Origin: Phymorhynchus buccinoides
Lineage: Eukaryota > Mollusca > Gastropoda > Neogastropoda > Raphitomidae
Assembly: GCA_017654935.2 (NCBI GenBank)
Contig: CM065699.1
Coordinates: forward strand, 19,793,318-19,857,317
DNA: 64,000 nucleotides
Reading direction: 5' to 3'
The position numbers and the translations under genes were made by a program. Position 1 is the first letter of the stretch. The number at the start of each line of letters is the position of its first letter. This document shows, one piece after another, positions 1 through 64,000 of the stretch. The notes beneath the pieces were generated by a model. It did not search any database, was not told the origin of the DNA, and worked only from the letters and a program-made list of their open reading frames with translations.

Positions 1-550
1 ATCTGTCAGACACTAATATTATTATGACTCCTACAATTTGAGGAATTACAATTCTCTGTATTGCAGCCTTGAAGGCTAGCTGGCTTTTTAAGGATTACCC
101 ATGCCACAACACTGATGGTCTCTTGGCTGAGAAAGTGGGGATGCATTGTGGCAAGGCATCTGCGCTCTAAATAAATTCCTGCCCAGAGTTTTGAAATAGC
201 TGGTGCTTCTCTGCTATCTTTAGGTCTTAGTCGGTCGACCTGACTGACTAAAATGCAAAGAGGTTTGAAATGTGTCTCCAAAATGTCATATTTATAAGAT
301 ACTCCAACTTGTATGTTTGTGATTGTAAAGCAGGGTTCAGACCAAAAAAGAGCAGGTTGGTATTTCACTCTGCTATTGCATCTAGCCAGGACAGTTCAAA
401 ATGCACAGTTGAAAACATTTCATCGGTTTCCTGATCATCTGGTATCAATTATGAAAGTTAACCATTTGTCTTTAACTATAATCATCCACCGCATTTTAAC
501 CATTTGTCTTTAACTATTTCTCTCTCTCTCATCATTCGACGTTGGCCATT

Positions 551-1027
551 CTAAGTCTTCAGTCCGGTAGATGCCACGAATGTTGTCGTGAGTTCCAGGT
601 CGCTGGCTGCGCCCCACAGCTTGGTGTGTAGGTCTGTTCCCTCCGGCCAGGTCTGGTTCCTCTGGACTGTATATAGGGGGCAATCCTGGAGAATGTGGGC
701 TGGGGTCTGGTCAGACTGTGCACAATCACACAGTGCAGAGTCGGCTAGGTGCAGTCTTCTCAGGTGGGCACGTAGACCGCAATGGCCAGTACGCAGGCGG
801 TAGATGACTGTGGCCTTGCGTCTGTCGAGTTGCTTGATGGCATCAGTGTTGGGGTTGTAGCCATCATTTCTGCGTTGCCAATCACTTCTTGCCTGGTGTT
901 TCAGAAGCGTCTTTGCCTCATTGTATGATAGTGGCACCTGCGGCTGTTGGAGAGCACTGCCAGCCTTTGCAAGACTGTCAGCCCGCTCTTTAACTATAAT
1001 CATCCATCGCATTGATATAAAACCCAA
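551..1027 (-). mobile_element. LINE 3' fragment (RNase H end and C-terminal tail)
   Basis: Open frame containing ERADSLAKAGSALQQPQV, YRLRTGHCGLRAHLRRLHL and CDCAQSDQTPAHILQDCPLY, ending KLWGAASDLELTTTFVAS then TGLKT and a stop. This is the usual end of a non-LTR retrotransposon ORF2 (RNase H tail, C.C...QT..H.l..C). 5' truncated. The right-arm copy (42711-43154, plus strand) is frameshifted. Confidence 0.85.
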
Positions 1028-1186
1028 TTTTCTTTTACCTGTGAAGTGGAGAGCACCCTACCGAATGCTGTGATTTAAATCTATATATTGTTTTGTTCTT
1101 AACAGTGAAAGTGGATCTTTTTTCTTTCTGTTTGCTTTCTGTTGACAATCAGTTTCCACATGGTTCCATTCTTTTTTCACATGCAG

Positions 1187-18424
<17,238 letters not shown>

Positions 18425-18500
18425 GTATACACACTCGCCGGCTTGTGGGGATTCACCCTGGGCAAAGCATGTCTACAAAAAGCAAACAAACACAGAGTTC

Positions 18501-19000
18501 NNNNNNNNNNNNNNNNNNNNNNNNNNNNNNNNNNNNNNNNNNNNNNNNNNNNNNNNNNNNNNNNNNNNNNNNNNNNNNNNNNNNNNNNNNNNNNNNNNNN
18601 NNNNNNNNNNNNNNNNNNNNNNNNNNNNNNNNNNNNNNNNNNNNNNNNNNNNNNNNNNNNNNNNNNNNNNNNNNNNNNNNNNNNNNNNNNNNNNNNNNNN
18701 NNNNNNNNNNNNNNNNNNNNNNNNNNNNNNNNNNNNNNNNNNNNNNNNNNNNNNNNNNNNNNNNNNNNNNNNNNNNNNNNNNNNNNNNNNNNNNNNNNNN
18801 NNNNNNNNNNNNNNNNNNNNNNNNNNNNNNNNNNNNNNNNNNNNNNNNNNNNNNNNNNNNNNNNNNNNNNNNNNNNNNNNNNNNNNNNNNNNNNNNNNNN
18901 NNNNNNNNNNNNNNNNNNNNNNNNNNNNNNNNNNNNNNNNNNNNNNNNNNNNNNNNNNNNNNNNNNNNNNNNNNNNNNNNNNNNNNNNNNNNNNNNNNNN
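18501..19000. other. Assembly gap (500 N)
   Basis: Exactly 500 N, a conventional placeholder length. The left arm ends flush against it (…cacagagttc). The right arm continues past the corresponding base at 27838, so the arm boundary on the left is set by the gap. Confidence 1.
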
Positions 19001-21030
19001 GTATCAATGACACTGAGATAACCCTAGATGATACGAAAACACAGTATCATGACAACTGATGACCCTGAGATGACAGAAACAACAGTATCAATGGACACTG
19101 AGATGGACAGGAAACACGTATCAATACACTGAGATGACCCTTGAGATACAGGAAACACAGTATCAATGACACTGAGTTGACCCTTAGATGACAGGAAAAC
19201 ACAGTATCAATGACCTGAGATGACCCTAGATGCAGGAAAACACAGTATCAATGACCTGATATGACAGGAAAAACCAGTATCATGACACTGAGAGACCCTA
19301 GATGACAGGAAACACAGTATATGACACTGAGATGACCCTGAGATGATAGGAAACCCCGTATCCATGACAGTGAGATGCCCTGAGATGACAGGAAAACACA
19401 GTACAATGACACTGAGAGCCAGGAAAACGCAGTATCAATGATACACTGAGGTGACAGGAACACACAGTATCAATGACACTGAGATGACCCTGAATGACAG
19501 GACAACACAGTATCATGACACTGAGATGACCCTGAGATGATAGAAACCAGTATCCAATGACGACTGAGATGACCCTGAGATGACAGAAAACAAGTATCAA
19601 TGACACTGAGATGACCCTTAGATGACAGGAAGCAAGTATCAATGACACTGATGATGACCCTGATATGACAGGAAAACACAGTATTAATGACACTGAGATG
19701 ACCCTAGGCATGACAGGAAACACACTTTATGACACGGAGATGACCCTGAGATGACAGGAAAACACCGTATCATGACACTGAGATGACCCTTAGGTGACAG
19801 GGAACACAGTATCAATGACACTGAGATGACCCTGAGACTGACGGACAACACAGTGAGCTGACACTGAATTGACCCTGAGATGACAGGAAAACACAGTATC
19901 AATGACACTGAGATGACCCTGAGGTGACGGGAAACACAGTATCATGACACTGAATGACAACTGAGATGACCCTGAGTCACAGGAAAACACAGTATCATGA
20001 CACTGAGATACCCTGAGATGACAGGAAAACACAGTACAATGACACTGAGATGTACCCTGAGGTGTGATAGAAACACCGTATCAATGACACTGAGATACCC
20101 TTAGAGGATGACAGGAAAACACAGTATCATGACACTGAGATTACCCTGAGATGACAGGAAAACACAGTATCATTAGCACTGAGATGACCCTGGGTGATAA
20201 AAACACAGTATCAATGCCACTGAATGACAGGAAACAATGTATAATGACCCTGAGATATACCTGAAGGTGATAAGACAACACCAGTATCATACACTGAGAT
20301 GACCCTGAGATGACAGGAAAACACAGTATCAATGACACTGAGAGACCCTGAGGTGATAAGAAAACACAGTATCATGACACTTGAGATAACCTGAGTTTAT
20401 AAGAAACCAGTAGCAATGACACTGAGATGACCCTGAGTGATAATAACACACAGTATGCATGACACTGAGATAACCCTGAGGTGATAAGAAAACACAAGTA
20501 ATCAATGACACTGAGATGACCATGATGATAAAAAACACAGATCCAATGACACTGAGATGACAGGAAAACACAGTTCAATGACACTGAGATGACCCTGAGA
20601 TGACAGGAAAACACAGTCTCAATGACACTGAGATGCCCCTGAGGTGACAGGAAAACCAGAATCAATCACTGAGATGACCGGATGTGATAAGAAAACACAG
20701 TATCAATGACACTGAGATGACCCTGAGATGATAAAAAACACAGTATCATTGACACTGAGATGACAGGAAAACACAGTATCAATGACTACTGAGATGAACC
20801 TGAGTGATAAGAAAACACAGTACAATGACACTGAATGACCCTGAGATGATAAGAAAACACGTATCATGACACTGGGGAGATGACAGGAAAACACAGTACA
20901 ATGACACTGAATGACACTGAGATGAAAGGAAAACCAGTAATCAATGACACTGAGATGACTCTGAGATGAAAGGAAAACACAGTATCAATGACACTGAGAT
21001 GACCCTTATGATAAGAAAACAAGTATTCAA
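19001..21030. repeat. 44-bp satellite array with many indels
   Basis: Unit acagtatcaatgacactgag plus atgaccctgagatgacagga plus aaac, about 46 copies. Copies differ by scattered one-base deletions rather than shared variants, which looks like unpolished long-read sequence. Adjoins the N gap. Confidence 0.95.
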
Positions 21031-22797
21031 TGAATTTACGTGGGAGGTATAGTTCGTGTTGGGGTGTTGTGAAAAAGAATGCACTGTATATTTCATTGAA
21101 AGGAGAGGAATGAAGCAAGAGAGAGAGTGTGTATTGTTGCTTCCCCAGAGCATCAACAGTCCATAAGGTGGGGGGGGGGGGGGGGGTCCAATGGGTGAGT
21201 TGGAGGTTTTTCTAGCTGACAATAATTTGAATGTGAAAGATGCTACCTCAGCCTCTCCAGGGAGACAAAGGTAAACTCTTGTTGAAATGAGGACATGATT
21301 TTCCCTTCTTTTTCTTTCTTTCACTTCTTATGTTTTATTTTTAGGGGAGGGGGTGTCCATGGAACACCTGTAACACCCCCACCCCTCTGGTATATGTCAG
21401 TTTGTGCATGTTAAGTGTGTATGTGTGTGAGTGCATGTGTACATGCGTGTGTGCGTGCGTGCATGCATGCGTGCCTGTGAATGTAACACAAAATCCAAGA
21501 AGGTAGGTACAAGAAGTAGAAAAGATACAGATAAACAAAACCAAAAGACATTACTAATATATAACAGCATGCAGATATAGACACGAACACAGAGACACTT
21601 ATACATTTCATGCACACATACACAACACACACAAGCACACTACTCACAACCACAGTGCATTCGCTTACTGCCTTTCTGTTTTCCTGCACTCCCACATTTG
21701 CCCTGCGCACTGGTGGCCACGGGGTAAATTCCCTTTTACACTTTCATTACAGTTTTCCACATGTAGGGGTCTCTGCAATAAAATAGACCAGTTTATTCAA
21801 ATTAATTATCCCTTTACAACCGGATCAGCACTCTTCATTGTAGAGTCTCTGCAAAAGAAATCACCATTTTATTCATGAATGAAAATCTGCTTAACGTCCT
21901 CGCGGGTTCTGGACAGACACATATGGGCCTAAGTAGATATAAATATGTTGGGGAACGATCTAGAGCATATGCCGTAGACAGTGCAACACCAGCAAGTCCC
22001 AAATGTTTAATAATACAACAGCTATGTGATATCTGATACCATTTTTATTCAATTATATCCCTTTTACACCGATCAACACGCTTTCATGAGTAGGGGTCTC
22101 TCAAATAATATTTAACCAATTCCAATTAAGTCCATTTTACAATAATCCACACTTTTGCAAGTGTATGTCTCTTATAAATTCAAGTCATGAGACTTTATAC
22201 TGAAAATTCTCAGCCCCTGTCTGTGCACTGAGATGCATGCGCATCACATAAGATTACGTCCTTGCCTGTCCACGAAGTAGTAGTATTGAGCCACAGAAAA
22301 TTCTCTGTCCCTGACTCATCACTATGTGGCATGTACAGTTCAGTCCTCAATTATCGCCTTTTTGTGTCATCTGGGAAGCAGTATAAGCCCCATTAAAACT
22401 AGGATGGAAATAGCACTACAAAGATCAAGTAGCAGCGTAAGACTGGTTGGTTAAAATACATGAATGTCAAAAAGCCCATTAAGTGCCAATAACGCATCAA
22501 GGTGTCACACAACGCAAATGGCATTTTCGTTTTGCGTGACCATTTTCCAGTCTCTGTCCTTATTAAAGCTGATAAGTATTTTCGACACTGATTCAGCTTC
22601 CAGTTTGATATACTTTCGCACCAGACTGATAGTGCCTTATATCGCAGTGCCCATACCACAAAAGGGACATTAAGTTGCTGGGCTAGTTTTCTAACAACAG
22701 GACATTGGAACTCAATTCGAATTTTTTGTCAATTGTGAGCTATGGGTCATTTTCATGCTCTCTTACATCTTATTTTTCATATTTAAAAAACCGATCT
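21031..22797. other. Spacer with no gene found
   Basis: Contains a poly-G run at 21170-21186, CA/TG-rich sequence and a taacgtcc-type dispersed repeat near 21890. I see no NFX1-type cysteine pattern on the minus strand, where more ZNFX1 exons would be expected. Confidence 0.6.
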
Positions 22798-23044
22798 TTA
22801 AACCCTTTCACTGCCAAGTCACATTTTAGACCACGTTGAATTTAACACCTATGTCCACTAAAAGGCATCGAATTGGGGGCTATTACCAATCCCTATTGTC
22901 TTAGTTTTTGTTGGTAATAAGGATAGACCTTATTTCATATGTCACAGAAGAAATCCCCAATGCTGCTAATGGATTTTGATCCTGTACGCCAGGTAATTTA
23001 ATGGCAGGTTTTGATGAAAAATGGCTGGCGGTGGAAAAGGTTAA
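22798..23044. mobile_element. piggyBac-like MITE
   Basis: Starts ttaaaccctttcactgccaa and ends ggcggtggaaaaggttaa; same family as 12960-13204, more diverged. Confidence 0.8.
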
Positions 23045-23525
23045 TAGGTCTCTAATATACTGGTCCCTTTTTAAAGTGATTTAAAACATAGCCCAATACA
23101 TTTTCGCAGCTTAGCTAGACTTTAGACTGTGTTTTTTCTCAAAATGGCTGACGCCCTACTAAATTTAAATGTTCATAACTCTGGAATGGAAAAGGACACA
23201 TGAATGGTTCTTGTATATTAGAAGAGAACTGTATGTGTTCCAAATGTACACTTTTCTCAGAAATGGTCAATTGACACTTAGTTTTTATGTCCCTTTTGTG
23301 GTGCTGGTGTCACAAGGTACCTTTGCCTGCATATTATTAATCTATTTTTAAGATTTTATTTATGCATTCGCCTCTGCCTCATTGGGTCCCTGATATTATG
23401 GGTAAACCCTGTTTTTCAGGACTACTTTTATTCAGTCATTTGAACACACTGATTACTAAAAAAAGAATTTGATATCGCCACCTCAAATTTTATACCAACA
23501 TTCGTCATTCATAAGGTGGTCACAT

Positions 23526-23978
23526 ACTGGAGAACTGATAACTCAAAAACACTGATAACTCACATAAATTTTTGGGTCCCAGTATAATAATCTCCATGTT
23601 GAAAGTCCTTCTAACTAAAAAATATTGCTACAGTGGTACCCTCTAATAAACGCTCGCAATGCGACTTCTCCTCACATACGACCAATTTTTTTTTCCCAAC
23701 CCATTCCCACTATATATCCTATGGCGCCAATACGACTTTTCCTGAGTTTCCGACTTACGACCGTTTCCAGGGGTTGAGTGCGACCACAATCTTATCTTTT
23801 TGCAGTCAATTCGTGCAATCATCTCTCGTGAAAGCAGACGAACTCGTGATCGAGTCATGGCATCGGGTCCCGTGGCAACTCGATTGGCCCATGTTGCCAC
23901 TCGAACAAACTACCTAACAGTACGGACTAATCTTCGCATAACGGACCAAAAAAAAAAAAAAACAAAAAAAAAAATAAA

Positions 23979-24014
<36 letters not shown>

Positions 24015-24778
24015 AACCTAAATACTGGATTATGTTACAACGACACAAAAAACACAAAACATTACAAAGTAACCGCTGGGGCAGTCATTTTTAGTACGTT
24101 TGCACACCAGGGACGAAGCTAATGCGTCCAGCTGCTTTCATTTATCGGATGTTGTTGAATTGTTGCATTCAGCGGAGTTGTATGCACACACTAACGCCGA
24201 TTTATCAGTCTGATAGCGGAAAGGAGCTGCTTTTCAACTTTTTTTTTTTGTAAAGTGAAACCATTCTGATTCACCGAGTTCACCTTATGGAGTATGACCG
24301 ATCACCTAGTTTCACACTTAAGTTGACCTTCGCTTTACTGTGTCACAGAGTTCGTAAAGATCGACACGATCGCGACTTTTTCAGTTCACACTTTGATCAT
24401 AAACTGCTCATTGAATGACACATGTTCCATAAAATGGTGAATTTAGTGGTCAGATCGTGATATGGCTGATTAATTCTCAATTTCGGGGGGGGGGGGGGGG
24501 GATTAGAACGGTTCGTTTTTACCGAGATTGACGATGTTTACACGCACAGGTGACGACCAGCATAAACATTTTTTTAAATGGATTCGGGAAAATCCGCGTA
24601 TGTGCCGCGTATGGCGACTCGGAAAAGATGCTTGGTCCTCTAAAAAGACCACCCCTCAGATAAGACTTTTATTTCACCGCACTTTCAAGGTCTTATTAAA
24701 GGGGTACCACTGTACTCTAATGAGGTAGCAAGTACATTTCAGGTCCCTTGCAATTTTGACTTAAGCGATTCTTTACTG
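23526..24778. mobile_element. MITE (CTGGAGAACTG family) split by a second element
   Basis: Left part has ggagaactgataactcaaaa and ttgggtcccagtataataat; right part has tcccttgcaattttgactta and ttctttactgta. The break holds the 23631-24712 element. Confidence 0.75.
23631..24712. mobile_element. Tigger/mariner-like non-autonomous element nested in a MITE
   Basis: Ends CAGTGGTACCCTCT and AAAGGGGTACCACTG with TA on both sides (23629-30, 24713-14). About 1.08 kb. Holds a 50-bp poly-A-rich stretch at 23948-24012 and a poly-G run at 24485. No transposase recognised. Confidence 0.82.
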
Positions 24779-25009
24779 TATGTCTAGCATATCACATTAT
24801 GGGTCTGAAAATATGACAGCATTTGCAGTCATTCTGTTCTGAACAATTATGTAAGTGATATTACACTCTATGAAAGCATTGTTTTGTCTTGGCAGTAAAA
24901 AACTAGACAGTGACATTGCTGGTTAGGAATATTAAAGCCAGTCCCATCGAGCGACAATGCCCCTCCAAACAACCGTTATCAAAACCCATCAGGCCGATTG
25001 AGCTTATGA

Positions 25010-25290
25010 GGCTGTGTCAGACGCAGTTGACATAAGTCTAGAACACCAAGGCTAGGCCTACATCAAAATGTTGTTATGCTCTGCATGGCTACACAGGGAT
25101 TGTCTTTAGCCATGACAAAAGCTCCTAGCATAACATCGTCAGTCTAAAATCCTCCGAAGAGCGGAGTTGTGGCTGAGCATGTGGCGGGGTAATTAAAAAT
25201 GGTCACACAAGTAATATTCTCGTCTGTAGTTGGTGCATTTGTACCAAAGTGCTTCGAGCGCTTTGGCTGTTGGGATGATCCCTGGAGTCC
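25010..25290 (+). mobile_element. SINE-like repeat, family C
   Basis: ggctgtgtcagacgcagttg … gcatgtggcggggtaattaa … gggatgatccctggag; same family as 10900-11190. Confidence 0.65.
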
Positions 25291-25544
25291 TTAAGCCAGG
25301 GTAAGACAAACAAACAAAACCAATCCCAGGGAAACAAAACAACCAAAAAAAACCCAATGAAAACAACAAAATATCAAAGCCCCCGCTATCAGTCCCTGCA
25401 AACAATTATCAGTCCCTGGGACTGACAGGTCAATTGGTTTTCTCAGTATTTTGGTCTTGCAATCAGTATTTTACTGATAATTAACAGTAAACGCGATCAC
25501 TGAGTTCTGTCCTAATCATATCTAGATTAAACAGACCAACCAGG

Positions 25545-25702
25545 GTGGGGTGGAAGAGAGTGGGGGGGAGAGGAAGAGAGAGGGGGGGGTGTCGGGGGGG
25601 GTGGGGGGGGTGGGGGGGGGGGGGGTGCGCGGTGGGTGGGGGGGTGTGTGAGGGGGGGGGTGGTGGGGGGGCGTGGGGGGGGGGGGGGGGTGGGGGGGGT
25701 TC
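25545..25702 (+). repeat. G-rich low-complexity tract
   Basis: About 155 bp of almost pure G with scattered T, A and C, lying about 90 bp from the last zinc-finger exon. It could form G-quadruplexes, or reflect a collapsed low-complexity run. Confidence 0.9.
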
Positions 25703-25793
25703 GTGCGCATTCTTATTGTCTGGCCCTCGTGTCGCAAGACATGGGGCACATGTGTTTGTTGACTTTGTAATTCACTACGTGTCCCTGCAGTAC

Positions 25794-62826
<37,033 letters not shown>

Positions 62827-62829
62827 CTA

Positions 62830-64000
62830 GAAAACAGAAAAGAAACACTTCACAAGTTCACTGCAATGCAAGTACCATAATTTTCGGACTGTAAGGCGTG
62901 CATTAGCGCACCCCCCAAATTGTACCAGAGGTTCCGTTAGACCGGCATATGCCGGTTTTTACCGATATTTTTTGGTCTAGTACCGATAAAAATTAATGTC
63001 ATCGGTATCGCGTACCGGTACCTGAGAATTTCTTTCGAGCTGGCAAGGAAAGACCCTGCGTCACACACCTACGTCAGGCAGATGCGCAATAAAAGTTTTG
63101 CGTCATGCTTACGTAAATAGCAAGGTTGTGTTCCCGCTTGTGGGCTTCACGCTCTCTGCTGTCCGGTTTCTTATCTGTATAGATTGTGTAGCTCTCCCCT
63201 CGACCCCCTCTGACGTCTTTCTGTCGTTCTGTTTGTCTGATGATGACGACAACATCACAAAAGTGACGTAACTTGGTCTTAAAAGGCAACATACAATGAC
63301 ACATTACGATCGCATAGATCTATGTACAGATATTTTCTGCACAGCGAAGTTTGATTGCACCGGCTGTGTGATGGCTTGTACCGGAATATTTTCCTGTTGC
63401 CGGTACTGTCCACCGAAACTTTTGGTAGACTAGCGGAACCTCTGTGTACGCTAAATAAAGATTTTGCAATTACACTTTCTTACTATTTTGCTTGTTGTAT
63501 TATGAGGCGCATGGGTTTCAGTCTGGGAACAAAAAAGTATCACCTTATAGTCCAAAGTTTTTTGGGGTTTTTTAAATGTGTATTTCTTATATATATAGTA
63601 CCCATTCTCAGTGAGTAAGGGCTCTAGTCTAAGTGCCTTGCACGCATATTTACATTGATTAAAAAGAAAAGATTAAACAATTAAATATTAAACAAGAAAA
63701 CAAACAACCAATAAAGAGCTAAAGAGCTAAAATATGGTAGCAACTCAGCAGCAGTGTATTGCCTTCTGTTAAGTTGCTTTTCCCACTGCTTTTGTCTCCA
63801 AATCATATAATAAAAAGCCAAGTGTCCGTGTGTTTGTCTGTCTGTCTGTCTGTCTGAAACACAAAACGGGACGGTGCCTATCGGTGTGCCAAACCGGAAG
63901 CGAATCGGTTCAGAAACGTGCGCGCTATACGCCGCTTCACCTTTTCACAAATAACTCCGCCATTTCTTAACCGAATCGCTTCAAATTTGCTGTCAGGCTT
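62830..64000. other. Right end with no exon recognised
   Basis: Contains pieces of the 'TATAAGGCG' family (62880-62930, 63440-63550) and another repeat (accggtatatgccggtttttac block, 62935-63430, with inverted ccggtacc motifs). The upstream ZNFX1 exon(s) and promoter were not found here. Confidence 0.5.

Overview
The window is animal nuclear DNA: exons of about 75 to 560 bp with GT-AG junctions (one GC-AG), long introns, (CA/TG)n runs, minisatellites and many transposon fossils. Repeat families resembling those I know from molluscs suggest a mollusc, possibly a gastropod; this is inference. No rRNA, tRNA or CRISPR array was seen.

The window is dominated by one gene, an orthologue of ZNFX1 (NFX1-type zinc finger-containing protein 1), a UPF1-like SF1 RNA helicase. 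It runs on the minus strand from about 62.8 kb down to 25.8 kb. In protein order I find: an RG/RGG-rich N-terminus followed by an alpha-helical region; the conserved pre-helicase region; the Walker A exon (49.1 kb); the motif Ia exon (46.8 kb); an acidic insert; motifs II (LEEAAE), III (GDHRQLRPS), QHRM, V (VDNYQGEE) and VI (VALSRAR); a linker; and the first cysteine-rich NFX1-type fingers (26.5 and 25.8 kb). The first exon and most of the C-terminal zinc-finger array are not visible. At nearly every junction assigned with confidence, the splice phase agrees.

Positions 1-18500 are a near-identical inverted copy of about 27838-43706 (helicase exons on the plus strand), ending exactly at a run of N (18501-19000). 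Between the arms lie a noisy 44-bp satellite (19001-21030), transposons and the two zinc-finger exons. The right arm and the sequence to about 52 kb carry many one-base frameshifts, whereas the left arm and 55-63 kb are clean. This looks like an assembly fold-back or retained haplotype with reads polished into one arm only, though a true tail-to-tail duplication is not excluded.

The most interesting biology is in the gene structure. Exon edges, complete with splice sites, are repeatedly caught up in tandem duplications: a 5' splice-site array (1.4-2.1 kb), a 3' splice-site array (12.3-12.65 kb), a triplicated Walker A exon start (49.1-49.5 kb), a minisatellite ending at a 3' splice site (16.6-17.3 kb), and several whole or partial exon duplicates. 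The introns hold piggyBac-like and mariner/Tigger-like MITEs, retroposons with (GAA)n tails, LINE fragments and fold-back elements, several nested in one another.
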